A stretch of 64,000 bases of DNA from JBDHTS01 sp044221445 (GCA_044221445.1 JBGAPF010000001.1:310001-374000), one strand, 5' to 3'; positions 17,713 to 27,993 are shown, numbered from the stretch's first letter. Translations and numbers: made by a program. The notes: generated from the letters alone by a model not told the origin.

Positions 17713-18507
17713 TCAGGCCTGGCGCGATGCCAGGCGCTTCTTGATTTCGCCGATTGCCTTCGCGGGATTCAGTCCCTTGGGGCATGTCTTTGTGCAGTTC
17801 ATGATGGTATGGCACCGGAACAGGCGGAATGGGTCTTGCAGGAAATCGAGTCGTTCGCCTTTCGCCTCGTCGCGGCTGTCGGTCAGCCAGCGCCACGCCT
17901 GGATCAGGACGGAAGGCCCCAGGAACTTGCCTGAATTCCACCAGTAGCTGGGGCACGAAGTCGAGCAGCAGAAGCATAATATGCATCCCGCCGGCCCCTT
18001 GCCGTCCTTGCCGTTCAGGGCGTCGGCGTCTTCCGGCGATTGCAGACGCTCGCGCGTCGGCGCGGGCGAATCCGCCTTCATCCACGGCTCGATGGATTCA
18101 TACTGGGCATAGATATGCGTCAGGTCGGGCACCAGGTCTTTCAGCACCGGCATATGGGGCAGCGGCGTCACGCGCACGTCGCCCTTCACCTCGGCGATCG
18201 GCTTGGTGCACGCCAGCGTGTTCGTGCCGTCGATGTTCATCGAGCACGACCCGCATATCCCTTCGCGGCACGACCGGCGGAAGGTCAGGGTCGGGTCGAC
18301 TTCGTTCTTGATGTAAAGCAGAGCGTCGAGCACCATGTGCCCGCATTTCTTCGCATCGAGATGATACTCGTCCATGCGTGGGTTTTTGCCGTCTTCCGGG
18401 TCCCAGCGATAGACTTTGAACGTCCGCACGTCGTCCGCGCCTTCGGGTGCGGCGAAGGACGTGCCTTTGGTGACCTTGGAATTCTTGGGAAGGCTGAGTT
18501 GTACCAT
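17713..18507 (-). CDS. sdhB: Succinate dehydrogenase iron-sulfur subunit
   Basis: Fe-S subunit of respiratory complex II, carrying electrons from SdhA to ubiquinone. From ATG 18505-18507 it has 264 residues. The [2Fe-2S] ligands are in CREGICGSCSM plus C100, and the ferredoxin-like cluster motifs are CILCFCCSTSCP (about 175-186) and CHTIMNCTKTCPKGLNP. The long upstream extension of the frame is not coding. It stands apart from sdhCDA, which lie about 17.5 kb to the right on the same strand; no second sdhB is seen next to sdhA. Confidence 0.96.
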   Translation of the reverse strand: MVQLSLPKNSKVTKGTSFAAPEGADDVRTFKVYRWDPEDGKNPRMDEYHLDAKKCGHMVLDALLYIKNEVDPTLTFRRSCREGICGSCSMNIDGTNTLACTKPIAEVKGDVRVTPLPHMPVLKDLVPDLTHIYAQYESIEPWMKADSPAPTRERLQSPEDADALNGKDGKGPAGCILCFCCSTSCPSYWWNSGKFLGPSVLIQAWRWLTDSRDEAKGERLDFLQDPFRLFRCHTIMNCTKTCPKGLNPAKAIGEIKKRLASRQA

Positions 18508-18666
18508 GAAAGAGCCCGAACAGGAGCGCGAGAGTCGACCGTATGAGGATACTCCGCCGCCCCTGCCCTGCCAAGCCCCGATATCGCAATAAAGACAAGC
18601 CGGTCTTGCCCGGAGGCGAAATCCGTTTAAATTGGTGACGACAGAGACAGAACAGGAGCGCCCGCG

Positions 18667-19503
18667 ATGCAATTCATCACCGTCCAGAACCGCAAGATCC
18701 CGGCCCTCGGCTACGGCACCTGGAAACTGCAGGGCGCGGAATGCGTCAAAAGCGTCGAAACCGCGCTCGATATCGGCTACCGCCATATCGACACCGCCCA
18801 GATTTACCAGAATGAAGAAGAAGTCGGCGACGCGATCCGTAACATCGGCCTGCCGCGCGACCAGATTTTCCTGACCACCAAGGTCTGGATGGACAATGTC
18901 CGGGCGGGCGATCTGCAGATGTCGGTCAATGACAGCCTCGTCAAGCTGCGCACGGATTACGTCGACCTGCTCCTGATCCACTGGCCGGTCAAGGACGTCA
19001 GCCTGAACGAACAGATGCAGGCTTTATGCGATGTTCAGAACCAGGGCCTCGCGAAACTGATCGGCGTGTCGAATTTCGTCGTGCCCCAGATGAAGGAAGT
19101 CGCGGACGACCTCGGCGTGAACATCGCGAACAACCAGGTCGAATACCATCCCTATCTGAACCAGAAGCCGGTGCTGGATTTCGTCCGTTCCCACGACATG
19201 TTCCTGACCGCCTACTCCCCCGTGGCCCGGGGTAAGGTTCTGGAAGACCCGGCGATCCGCCGGCTCGCCGAAAAATACGGCAAAAGCCCGGCCCAGGTCA
19301 CGTTGCGCTGGCTGGTCCAGCAAGACCGCGTCGCCGCCATCCCGAAGGCCGCGAAGGCGGACCATGCGCGCAGCAACTTCGACATCTTCGATTTCGAACT
19401 GACCGGTGACGAAATGAAGGCCGTCCACGCCCTCGCCCGACCCGACGGCCGCCTGATCAACCCGGATTGGGCGCCGGCCTGGGACGTCGCGAAGGCGGCC
19501 TGA
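18667..19503 (+). CDS. Aldo/keto reductase (2,5-diketo-D-gluconate reductase type)
   Basis: NADPH-dependent reductase of the AKR5-like group, 278 residues, (beta/alpha)8 barrel. Catalytic tetrad by position: D42 and Y47 in RHIDTAQIYQNE, K72 in LTTKVW, H105 in LLIHWP. Later motifs GVSNF, NQVEYHPYL and AIPKAAKADH complete the family pattern. AGGAG lies 8 nt before the ATG. The substrate cannot be read from sequence. Its stop codon abuts the stop codon of the convergent acyl-CoA dehydrogenase (TGATCA), with no intergenic base. Confidence 0.92.
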   Translation: MQFITVQNRKIPALGYGTWKLQGAECVKSVETALDIGYRHIDTAQIYQNEEEVGDAIRNIGLPRDQIFLTTKVWMDNVRAGDLQMSVNDSLVKLRTDYVDLLLIHWPVKDVSLNEQMQALCDVQNQGLAKLIGVSNFVVPQMKEVADDLGVNIANNQVEYHPYLNQKPVLDFVRSHDMFLTAYSPVARGKVLEDPAIRRLAEKYGKSPAQVTLRWLVQQDRVAAIPKAAKADHARSNFDIFDFELTGDEMKAVHALARPDGRLINPDWAPAWDVAKAA

Positions 19504-21426
19504 TCAGCGTTTCAGGCCTTCCAGGATAAACCGCTTTCCTTCGAATCCGCGCGGCATGACGCGGTCGGGCCGCTGGTCGCCGAGCATATGCTCCTGCAAT
19601 GCCGCAACCATATCAGCGGAACGCATGTCGAGAATGCTGCGGGAAGGCGCGCCCACCAAGGTCCCAAGGCCGCATTTCGGCGCCATGATCCGATGGATAT
19701 AATGGCGGCCGAGGGTAAGTTGGCCCTGCAGATATCGCTGGGTGGGTCCGTCCATGTCCGGGTCCGCTTCAAGGCGGTCCTGCGCCGCGTTCATCATCTT
19801 CAGCCACATCCGCCCCATCGTCATGGCGCCGAACATATCGAGGAACGGCTTGGAATCGGCCAGAAGCTCGTCATGCTGTTGGGAAAGCCCCTTGCCGATC
19901 AGGTCGCCGCCGGCGAGCGCGCCGACGGCGGCGCGGGCCCGCTCAAGCTTCGAGACCTCGTCCGGATGCCGGCCCTGCAGGCGCGCATTGATGATTTCCC
20001 GCCGGAATCCGCGCAGTTCTATGCCGATCCGGTACAGAAAATCCTTGGGATCGAGAACTTGCCGCAGAACGAAGCTCATCGCCTGAATATCGTTGCTGCC
20101 TTCGTAGGTCTTGCCGATCTCCGCGTCGCGCAGGAACTGCTCGACGCCCGTCTCCGTGATATATCCGGCGCCGCCATGCATCTCCATCGCTTTCAGGGCG
20201 ATTTCGACGCTCAGATCCGTTGTCAGGGATTTCAGGACGGATGTCATCAGGGCGACATATTCGTTCGCGCTGTTCCGGAACGCCTTGGGGCCATGCTCGG
20301 CCAGATCCTGGTGAAGCGCGGTGTGATAGATCATCGCCCGCGCGCCCTGGATCTGGCAGGCCATGTCCATAAGGTCGCCGCGTTTATTGGCATGTTCGAT
20401 AATGGCGACGCGCGCCGCCTTGGGGTCTCTCGCCTCGGAAATCCGTGCGCCCTGGATACGCTGGCTGGCGTAGAGCAAAGCGGCCTGGTACGCCCTTTCC
20501 GCAAGACCCAGCCCCTGTAAGGCCACTTTGATCCGGGCGTCGTTCATCATCTCGAACATGGCGGCCATGCCCTTATGCGGCTCACCCACCAGCCAGCCCG
20601 CCGCGTTATTAAACGCCAGCGTCGTGGTGGCGGAGCCGTTGATTCCCAATTTGTGCCACAAATGTTCGCAGGTCACGTGGTTGAACGCCTGCGGGTCGGG
20701 CTCGCCGCTGTCGCCGGGCATGAATTTCGGGACGCTGAACAGGCTGATCCCCTTTATGCCGGGCGGCGCGTCCGGCATCCGCGCCAGGATCAGATGCCAT
20801 TTCTGCTCGGTCAGGTCATGCTCGCCGCAGCTGATGAAAATCTTGAGCGCGTCGATCGCATACAGGCCATTGCCGACCGGGGTCGCCATGGCCCGGATGC
20901 GTGCAAGGTCGGATCCGGCGTCTCCTTCCGTCAGGCACATTGTCCCCGTATCAAGCCCGGCATAAAGGCGGGGCAGTACCAGTGCCCTGTGCCGCTCCGT
21001 TGCATACCGGTTTACGGCCCGCGCATGGCCGCCGCTAAGCCCGGGATAAGTGGAAAAAGAAAAATTGGACGCCGTGAACAGTTCCGTGACCGCCGTATCG
21101 AGAAGATGCGGGGCGCCGCCGCCGCCATAGAGCGGATTGCCCGCGAGGCCGATAAAGCCGTCATCGGCGAACCGCCGGAACGCTTCTCTGAAACCTTCAG
21201 GGGTTTTCACGGATTTGGCCGTGATGTCATAAACGCAGCCCTTGTCCCCGATGGCGTTCAGGGGCAAGGCGACATCCACGGCGAACCGCGCGGCCGTATC
21301 GAGGGTCGCGCGCATCGTATCCCAGTCATAATCGCCGCATCCCGCCAGGCGTGCGAGATCCCCTGCCCCCAGCATGGCGTTCATGACGGTATCGATATCC
21401 CTCAGCGGCGGAACGTAATCCGGCAT
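19504..21426 (-). CDS. Acyl-CoA dehydrogenase
   Basis: FAD-dependent enzyme for the first beta-oxidation step. The 640 residues hold the N-terminal helical domain, the middle strand region with TEGDAGSDLA, and the C-terminal helical domain. The likely catalytic glutamate is in KTYEGSNDIQ, followed by a long C-terminal extension seen in proteobacterial long-chain enzymes. It is the last gene of a four-gene fatty-acid operon, 12 bp after the bifunctional enzyme. Chain-length preference is not visible. Confidence 0.94.
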   Translation of the reverse strand: MPDYVPPLRDIDTVMNAMLGAGDLARLAGCGDYDWDTMRATLDTAARFAVDVALPLNAIGDKGCVYDITAKSVKTPEGFREAFRRFADDGFIGLAGNPLYGGGGAPHLLDTAVTELFTASNFSFSTYPGLSGGHARAVNRYATERHRALVLPRLYAGLDTGTMCLTEGDAGSDLARIRAMATPVGNGLYAIDALKIFISCGEHDLTEQKWHLILARMPDAPPGIKGISLFSVPKFMPGDSGEPDPQAFNHVTCEHLWHKLGINGSATTTLAFNNAAGWLVGEPHKGMAAMFEMMNDARIKVALQGLGLAERAYQAALLYASQRIQGARISEARDPKAARVAIIEHANKRGDLMDMACQIQGARAMIYHTALHQDLAEHGPKAFRNSANEYVALMTSVLKSLTTDLSVEIALKAMEMHGGAGYITETGVEQFLRDAEIGKTYEGSNDIQAMSFVLRQVLDPKDFLYRIGIELRGFRREIINARLQGRHPDEVSKLERARAAVGALAGGDLIGKGLSQQHDELLADSKPFLDMFGAMTMGRMWLKMMNAAQDRLEADPDMDGPTQRYLQGQLTLGRHYIHRIMAPKCGLGTLVGAPSRSILDMRSADMVAALQEHMLGDQRPDRVMPRGFEGKRFILEGLKR

Positions 21427-21438
21427 CGTACTCTCCCT

Positions 21439-24400
21439 TTAACCCAGGCCGCGGCGCAGGTCCGCGATCATGTCCGTGTGATGATTGTACATGGCGATCT
21501 GCGCCCGTCGCTTGTCAGGGTCGCCGTCATTCGCCGCTATTTTTTCCTGGGCGATCCCGACTTTCTTGCGCAGGATTCCCTCGACCATTTCAAGCACGGC
21601 CTTATTATCTTTCCCCAGGGCCAGTGTCCTGAGGCTCGGCAGGGTTTTCGCCAGATAGGCGTTGGTGTCGTCGGCAACATCATTATATGTGTCTGTCAGG
21701 CTGACCTGCGGCGGCTGCGGGCGCCATTCGTCCTCCCTCACAAGCTGGACGAGATACCTGAACAATTCGTCCCGCGACATTGAACGGAGATCGGGGCCGA
21801 CCTTTGCCGGCATGGCCGTTTCCTGGACGGCGGTCTTCAGAAACGGGTTACCGGGCAGGCGCGGCTTGGTGTCGTAATAATCGATCTGCGCGCGCAGATC
21901 GTCGGTCGTAACGCCGTCCTCCTCGTCCAGCGGTTCTTCCCGCAGCGGCTTGCCTGTGACGAGGATATGACGCATCCGCGCCACCGCTGTGCCGTCCGTG
22001 GTGACAGCCGTCATGAAGGCGCGCCGTTCCAGTGCCAGGATGTCGTATTCGGTCAGTGCGATGCCTTCATAGGTGTCGCCGCCGCTCATCACCTCGGCCA
22101 GCAGGTACAGGACGGTCACGTCGCCCCATGTCGCCCGTCCTTCGCGATCAAACCCGTCCACGCCCGCGTCCAGAAGCGTCCTGCGCCTCTCTCCGCCCAG
22201 CCGGAACGTCACCGGCTCCGGCGGCTTATAACCGGGCACCATATCCAGCGCGGCCTGTTTGGCCCGGGCAAGAAGATTGTCCCGGTTCATCACGATGATG
22301 TCGTCCGGATTGAGGATACGGTTTCTCTGCGCGTCATGGGCGGAGGAGGAGACCAGCGGCGTGGCGGCCGCAGTAAAGGCCCTGAGTTCCGGAGAGTCTA
22401 TATCGTCGCTCAGGGCCGCATGGGCGATATGACGGCGGAGCAATTCCTTGCAGCCGCCCCAGGCGGGCACGACGGCAACGCCGACCTCGACCTGGCCTGC
22501 ATGAAGTTCGGGATCGGCAACTATCTGATCGCAATGCAACAGCACCTCGCACGCGCCGCCAAACGCGAGGCCCTTAGGCGCCCCGACGACCGGAATCTTG
22601 CTTTTCTGCATCCGGTCCAGCGTCATCTGCCCGGTATAAAGCGCGTCGTCGATGGCTTGCAGCGAGTCGTCGGTCGCCGTGTTCGCCATGATCGACACCA
22701 GCGCCAGATTGGCGCCCACACCGAACTTGTCTTCGGCATAAATCACCATCGCGTTGTATCGTCCGTCGCCACGCTCGATGATGTCCATGGCGGCGTTCAG
22801 AATGTCCATGGTGTCGGTCATCAGGGAATTGCCCGGGCCGTGCAGTTCCACGCAGATCACGCCGTCGCCGATATCCCACAGCGATGCATAGTCGTTTTGT
22901 CGGCCTTCGATCGGTTCGGACGTGTTCTTGATATCCTGCAGATCGAGAACGCCGGGTTTTTTCGGCAGGTCGTGATATTCCCCGTCGAACCCGAGCGCCT
23001 GTTTGACGTTGTTTTCGGTGCGGTAGAAACTGCGCCCGGCCGCCATCCGCAGGAACGGCGGAATCTCTACGCCTTCCCGCTCCAGGCGGCCGATCAGGTA
23101 GTCCGGCCCGGTCTGCAGATCGTCGCCCAGCGCGTCGATGTTTTCAAACGGCCCCCGTTTCCAGTCATAACCGTCGCGCATGGCGGTATCCATCTGGTCG
23201 ATTCCCGTGGAGACCTCCGGCGTAACGAGCGATGCATAGACAGACAGATTCTTCAGAACATGCCACGCAAGGCGTCCGCCGATATCGTCCGTTTCCAGGA
23301 CGGCGCGCAGCGATGTCCTGCCGGCCCTCGCGCTGTCGAGCTTGCTGGATTCTCTATCGCGATACTCACCGGTCACGAAGTCTGCGACCTGCCTTTTCTT
23401 TTCGATCGTAGCGCCGGAATCGTCCTTGACCTCGGCCATGCGGTTGAAGCCCGCGCCGTCTTCCGTCTTCCGTCCCAGGCGTCCCTGCTCGATCATGGCG
23501 TCGAGAAGCGGAAGGTCGGCCCCGGCGTCCACGAACATCTGCGCGGCCCGGCGCATCTCCTCGGCATGCTCGGGCGAGGCTTCGTAAAGCGGAAGTTTTG
23601 CCAGGAGGCTCTGCACGACCGAACGGGCGATGTCCAGGCCCACCAGGTCGAGCACCGATGTCGGCCCCATGTTGCCGAAGCCGGCATTGACGTTCAGCAC
23701 CGCGTCCACGTCTTCCGGGCGCATGGCGTTGTCGATTGCGAAATTCAGGATCTGCTTCAGCGCATAGGTGCCGACCAGATTGGCCAGAAAACCCGGGTTG
23801 TCTTTACAGACCTGCGGCGATTTGCCGAGGGTGTCGCGCGCGAAGGCGCACAGGTTTTCGATTTTTTTCGGGCTGCTGCCTTCCGCCGGCACGATTTCGA
23901 CCAGGCGCAGCATGCGGGGCGGGTTGAACCAGTGGAACACCGCGAAGGTCAGTTTTTTACGCCGCGCTTCCTCCCTGACATCCTCCGGCAAACCGTCAAG
24001 GATCTGTTTCAGGGGAATGGACGACGTGTTTGTGCAGATATAGGCACCCTGCTTGCAGTGCCGGATGATATCGGAAACAACCAGGATTTTGACCGGAAGC
24101 TTTTCCGTTACCGCTTCCTGGATGAAGTCGGCGTCGGCGATCATCGCCATGTCGGTCAGCGACGATCCGGTCTCGATCCGCTCGGCGAAGGACGGAAGAT
24201 AGAACCCGGCGTTCAGGGGATTCTGGCTCAGGCCCGCCGTCGTGGATCCCCTGCGCAGGCGCTCGACGGCTTTATTCGCATCCTCGGCTTTCAGGTCCAG
24301 CAGCTTGACCCGCATGCCCGCGTTGGCGCAATGCGCGGCAATGCCGACCCCGAGTGGGCCGGAACCGAGTACGGCGGCCGTTCGGAACGAAGCGCGTGAC

Positions 24401-24459
24401 GGCTGTCCCGCCCCGTTGGCAAATGATGACCTGACTGTCCCTGCCGCTGTGATCGCCAT
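21439..24459 (-). CDS. 3-hydroxyacyl-CoA dehydrogenase / enoyl-CoA hydratase, FadN-type domain order
   Basis: Bifunctional beta-oxidation enzyme of 1006 residues. The dehydrogenase comes first: NAD loop LGSGPLGVGIA (about 31-41) and catalytic His in HWFNP (about H176). The hydratase/isomerase domain follows in the second half, with GGACEVLLHCD and QVEVGVAVVPAWGG carrying two acidic residues at the expected catalytic places. This order is opposite to FadB/FadJ and matches the Bacillus FadN class, but the protein is longer than the roughly 790 residues usual there, with an extended C-terminal region. It lies between the thiolase and the dehydrogenase with 12-15 bp gaps. Confidence 0.92.
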   Translation of the reverse strand: MAITAAGTVRSSFANGAGQPSRASFRTAAVLGSGPLGVGIAAHCANAGMRVKLLDLKAEDANKAVERLRRGSTTAGLSQNPLNAGFYLPSFAERIETGSSLTDMAMIADADFIQEAVTEKLPVKILVVSDIIRHCKQGAYICTNTSSIPLKQILDGLPEDVREEARRKKLTFAVFHWFNPPRMLRLVEIVPAEGSSPKKIENLCAFARDTLGKSPQVCKDNPGFLANLVGTYALKQILNFAIDNAMRPEDVDAVLNVNAGFGNMGPTSVLDLVGLDIARSVVQSLLAKLPLYEASPEHAEEMRRAAQMFVDAGADLPLLDAMIEQGRLGRKTEDGAGFNRMAEVKDDSGATIEKKRQVADFVTGEYRDRESSKLDSARAGRTSLRAVLETDDIGGRLAWHVLKNLSVYASLVTPEVSTGIDQMDTAMRDGYDWKRGPFENIDALGDDLQTGPDYLIGRLEREGVEIPPFLRMAAGRSFYRTENNVKQALGFDGEYHDLPKKPGVLDLQDIKNTSEPIEGRQNDYASLWDIGDGVICVELHGPGNSLMTDTMDILNAAMDIIERGDGRYNAMVIYAEDKFGVGANLALVSIMANTATDDSLQAIDDALYTGQMTLDRMQKSKIPVVGAPKGLAFGGACEVLLHCDQIVADPELHAGQVEVGVAVVPAWGGCKELLRRHIAHAALSDDIDSPELRAFTAAATPLVSSSAHDAQRNRILNPDDIIVMNRDNLLARAKQAALDMVPGYKPPEPVTFRLGGERRRTLLDAGVDGFDREGRATWGDVTVLYLLAEVMSGGDTYEGIALTEYDILALERRAFMTAVTTDGTAVARMRHILVTGKPLREEPLDEEDGVTTDDLRAQIDYYDTKPRLPGNPFLKTAVQETAMPAKVGPDLRSMSRDELFRYLVQLVREDEWRPQPPQVSLTDTYNDVADDTNAYLAKTLPSLRTLALGKDNKAVLEMVEGILRKKVGIAQEKIAANDGDPDKRRAQIAMYNHHTDMIADLRRGLG

Positions 24460-24474
24460 TATTATATCTCCGTT

Positions 24475-25785
24475 TTATACCGGCGCTCTGGGTATCGTGC
24501 CGCGTTCGAGCGCCGTGGCGATGCCCTGCCCCAGGCCGATACACATCGTGGCGACGCCGTAGTTCAGTTCCTTGGGTTTCCCTGCCGATTCCGCCAGGGT
24601 CCGCGCAAGAGTCATGACAATACGCGCGCCGGTTGCGCCGAGCGGATGGTTGCGCGCCAGGGCGCCGCCATGCATATTCACGCCGTCCATGTCGAACGGT
24701 ATGCCCTGCCGGTTGAACTCTTTCAGAACCGCCAGGCTCTGGGGCGCGAAGGCCTCGTTGAGTTCCAGCGCGTGGATCAGGGGTATGCCCGAGGCGCGAA
24801 CCACTTTTCTGGTGGACTCGACCGGACCGATCCCCATGATTTCAGGGGCGCAGCCGCTTTGAGCGCAGGCCAGGATACGCGCCAGGATCGGCAGGCCGTT
24901 ACGCAGGGCATAGGCCTCGGACGTCACCATGACCGCGCTGACTCCGTCGGCGGTGGGCGCGGCGGTGGCCGCCGTTATGCTGAAGCCTTTCTTTACCGGG
25001 CGCATCTGCGCCAGCTGAGCCAGGCCATCCGCTTCGCTGTCATAAGACTGGATGCTGTCATCCTCTATGACAAAACGATGGGCGGGAACGGGCATGGTGT
25101 CGAAGCGGACGTATTCCCTGCCGTTCTCCTTTCTCGCGACCGCGACCGGCACGATCTCCCCCGCGGTCCAGTTGTCTTTTTCGGCCTTGGCGGCGTTCAT
25201 CTGGGAACGAAGGGCGAAAGCGTCCTGTTCCGCCCGTGAAATGCTATAGAGTTCCGCAAGGTTTTCCCCTGTGAACAGCATGTCCAGGCTGGTGCGGGGA
25301 ACGTTGCTTTTGACATGGGGATTTAAAGAGGGCCGTCCGCCCATCATATTCGGATTGCTGCTCATGTCCTCCATCCCGCCGGCGATATAGACGGGATGAT
25401 CATAGCCTGTCAGAGGGCTTGCGATGGCGGCCGCGGCGTCATGGATCGTCTGCATGGACGATCCGCAGAACTTGTTGACGGTCGTTCCGCCGGCCGTTTC
25501 AGGCAGAAGGGAGTATCTGTGCCGCGACAGCATGTGCGCGACGTTCAGCCCGTTCGGTCCTTCCGGAAACGCGCATCCCATCAGGACGGCTTCGATATGG
25601 GCCGGGTCGATTCCGGTGGTGTCGATGATATTGTTGATCACAAGGACGGCCAGGTCGTCGGACGGCAGGCCGCTCAGCTGGCCGGGCCTGTCGCCCCGCG
25701 CCGCTCTGGTGAAGGCTGTGCGCCATCCCCCGCCCTGGACGAGGACGGGCGTATGGTCGGGATCGGTCTTTGCGAGTGAATACAT
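24475..25785 (-). CDS. Acetyl-CoA C-acyltransferase (3-ketoacyl-CoA thiolase)
   Basis: Thiolase that cleaves 3-ketoacyl-CoA to acetyl-CoA and a shortened acyl-CoA. In 436 residues the nucleophile Cys is at about 107 (NKFCGSSMQ). The GGALARNHPLGATGARI segment supplies the catalytic His, and MCIGLGQG near the C-terminus supplies the second Cys. Neighbours encode the preceding beta-oxidation steps, so a degradative rather than biosynthetic (acetoacetyl-CoA) role is likely. Gap to the ligase gene is 19 bp. Confidence 0.94.
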   Translation of the reverse strand: MYSLAKTDPDHTPVLVQGGGWRTAFTRAARGDRPGQLSGLPSDDLAVLVINNIIDTTGIDPAHIEAVLMGCAFPEGPNGLNVAHMLSRHRYSLLPETAGGTTVNKFCGSSMQTIHDAAAAIASPLTGYDHPVYIAGGMEDMSSNPNMMGGRPSLNPHVKSNVPRTSLDMLFTGENLAELYSISRAEQDAFALRSQMNAAKAEKDNWTAGEIVPVAVARKENGREYVRFDTMPVPAHRFVIEDDSIQSYDSEADGLAQLAQMRPVKKGFSITAATAAPTADGVSAVMVTSEAYALRNGLPILARILACAQSGCAPEIMGIGPVESTRKVVRASGIPLIHALELNEAFAPQSLAVLKEFNRQGIPFDMDGVNMHGGALARNHPLGATGARIVMTLARTLAESAGKPKELNYGVATMCIGLGQGIATALERGTIPRAPV

Positions 25786-25804
25786 GGTTTTAAATCTCCC
25801 TGTC

Positions 25805-27886
25805 TTAAACCGGTGTCGGCGCTGCGGGCGAGCTTGCCGTCGGCGCGGCTATGAACGAATCCCTGCGTTGTTCCTGGATCGGAAACCAGTCGGGTTTTCC
25901 CGACGCGCCGACGTTGATCTCACCCAGCTCGATGTATTTGGGAATTATCTTGCTGTCCAGGCCCTGGACCGTCAGGAAATTCCGGATCGAATCAGGTGTG
26001 ACGTCGGAAGGCGCGCCCGGCTTCAGCTGGACCACCGCCAGAATGGCCTCCCCGCTTTCCCGGTCCAGCACTCCGACCGCCGCGCACAGGCTGACATGGG
26101 GATGGTTCCCCAGCGCTTTTTCAACATCCTCGGCGGAAACGTTCTGGGCGTTGACCTTCACGACGCGCTTTATCCGCCCCGTCACGGCCAGCTTTCCGCT
26201 TCTATCGATAAAACCCAGGTCGCCGGTGTTCAGCCAGCCGTCTTCCAGGAAGACGTTCGCCGTCGCCTCGGGGTCGTTGTAATATCCCATCGCCCGCTGC
26301 GGCCCGCGCATCTGGATCAGGCCGATTTCCCCCCGGTTCAGGATGCGGTCCGGATCGTTATTGTCCATGATCCGGATTTCCGTTCCGGGGAACGGGTATC
26401 CCACGGTGGTGGGGTCGTTATCGTCGGGATCGTTGTTCGACGTGCCGACGGGGCCGAATTCCGTCATGCCGTATCCCGGCATCATAAGACCGGGCCGGCG
26501 AACGCATGTTTCGAATTCTTCTCTTAACCCGTCCCATAGCGGCGCGCCGCCGGGGATGACGGCCTTAAGGGAAGACCAGTCGTGCAGGGACGCATTCGGA
26601 TTCTGCAGCATACGGCTGTGCCAGGGCGGTATGGACAGCATCATGGTCGGTTTGTAGCGCGTGACAGCCCGCGCGATGGCGCTGGTGTCGTACGGGTCGG
26701 CAATATCGAGCAGAAGCGATCCGTTTAGAAACGGAAACCACAAGCCCATCGTCGAGGGCAAGATATGCCGTTTCGGCAGGAAGTTCAGCATGGTCTCGCG
26801 CGGCGTTTGCGTGTGGTCGATGTCAAGCCACGAAAAATGCTGTGTTGCCTGCAGGGCGTTGCACACAATATTGCGATGGCTCAGCATCACCCATTGGGTA
26901 CTGCCGCTGGTGCCGCTGGTCGGCTGCAGAAGCGCCAGACCCTGCGGATCGCGCGGCACGGGCTCGGGCTTCCCGCCCTTGGCCAGCAGGTCGCGAAACC
27001 GGATCGTCCTGTCGTTCCAGGCCCCCGCCGAAAGCGGCAGCGCGCCCGCGGGGCGGATATCTTGTTCCCGCACGGTCAGCGCCGACTCGGCCTTTATCTG
27101 CGGCCCGCGAACGTTACCGAAATAGTTGGGGTCCATGCGGGAATATAAAATCCAGATGGCCGTTTTTTTCGTGGTTTCTTTAAGGGCTGCGGCCTTATCC
27201 GCGCGCCATTCGCGGAAATCGTCCAGCCTCTGCCGCAGGCTGTCCCGCGTCAGGTTGTGTTTGATGCGTTGCTTCCATTTGGCGGTCCAGCCATGAATCT
27301 GCTTGGATTCCCGCAACCTGTAAGCCAAAGCTTCCGGGGGCTGCAGCAAGGCTGTCAATGAGCAGGAAATCAGGTTTTTTATTTTCGTCCCCTGGATGGC
27401 CGTCTGGCAGATATCGACGAAATCGTAGACGTCGAAGGTCGCGAGATAATCCGGTTCGGTCGCGAGGATCGCGTCATGCACGCGCTGCGCCACCATCATC
27501 GGCTTGCTTTCCCTGTCTTTCTTGGAGGACAGCATGATGTTCACGACAACCCCTCCGGCTTTCAGCACGCCAAGCGTCAGAAAAGCGTCGTAGGGCGTGC
27601 TGGGCATGAACAGCGCGACGCGGTCGCCCGGCTTCATCCCCCGTTTCTGGAATCCGGCGGCGACCTCGTCCGAAATCCTGTCCACGTCGTCGTACGTCCA
27701 GCGGCGGTCCATGACCTTTCCGGGAAAGATCAGCGCTTCCTCGTTCCGCCGCGTCGGCGCATGCGCGATTCTCTGGAACGCTTCGACCAGCGTCAGGTCG
27801 GGAACGTCGAAATCCGGCCCGCGGACATAGGCAAGATTGTCTTTGGCTGTTTTCGTGGCGGGGGCAAGCATACTCATCCATCCCAT
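25805..27886 (-). CDS. Long-chain acyl-CoA synthetase (AMP-binding)
   Basis: ATP-dependent enzyme that activates fatty acids as acyl-CoA through an acyl-AMP intermediate. It has 693 residues. The P-loop motif is TSGTSGSTQWVMLSH, the A5 motif is MPGYGMTEFGPVG, and the LNTGDLGFIDRSGKLAVTGRIKRVVKVN block with hinge and C-terminal lysine region follows. First gene of the operon. Three in-frame ATGs lie within 16 bases at the start and none has an ideal ribosome site; 27886 is the longest. The C-terminal tail is Ala/Pro-rich. Regulator unknown. Confidence 0.92.
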   Translation of the reverse strand: MGWMSMLAPATKTAKDNLAYVRGPDFDVPDLTLVEAFQRIAHAPTRRNEEALIFPGKVMDRRWTYDDVDRISDEVAAGFQKRGMKPGDRVALFMPSTPYDAFLTLGVLKAGGVVVNIMLSSKKDRESKPMMVAQRVHDAILATEPDYLATFDVYDFVDICQTAIQGTKIKNLISCSLTALLQPPEALAYRLRESKQIHGWTAKWKQRIKHNLTRDSLRQRLDDFREWRADKAAALKETTKKTAIWILYSRMDPNYFGNVRGPQIKAESALTVREQDIRPAGALPLSAGAWNDRTIRFRDLLAKGGKPEPVPRDPQGLALLQPTSGTSGSTQWVMLSHRNIVCNALQATQHFSWLDIDHTQTPRETMLNFLPKRHILPSTMGLWFPFLNGSLLLDIADPYDTSAIARAVTRYKPTMMLSIPPWHSRMLQNPNASLHDWSSLKAVIPGGAPLWDGLREEFETCVRRPGLMMPGYGMTEFGPVGTSNNDPDDNDPTTVGYPFPGTEIRIMDNNDPDRILNRGEIGLIQMRGPQRAMGYYNDPEATANVFLEDGWLNTGDLGFIDRSGKLAVTGRIKRVVKVNAQNVSAEDVEKALGNHPHVSLCAAVGVLDRESGEAILAVVQLKPGAPSDVTPDSIRNFLTVQGLDSKIIPKYIELGEINVGASGKPDWFPIQEQRRDSFIAAPTASSPAAPTPV

Positions 27887-27993
27887 GCATGTTTTTTAAT
27901 TTTTATAACTGGCATCCTTAGCAGCGTGTTTTTTTCCCGTAAAGAGGCGAAATGTGATGCACCTGCGAAGGAATATCATGAAAACCGCGGCTG

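Noticed and set aside
21967..24399. A plus-strand open frame of 810 codons
   Set aside because: It is antisense to the FadN-type enzyme, has no family features, and arises from GC-rich codon bias.
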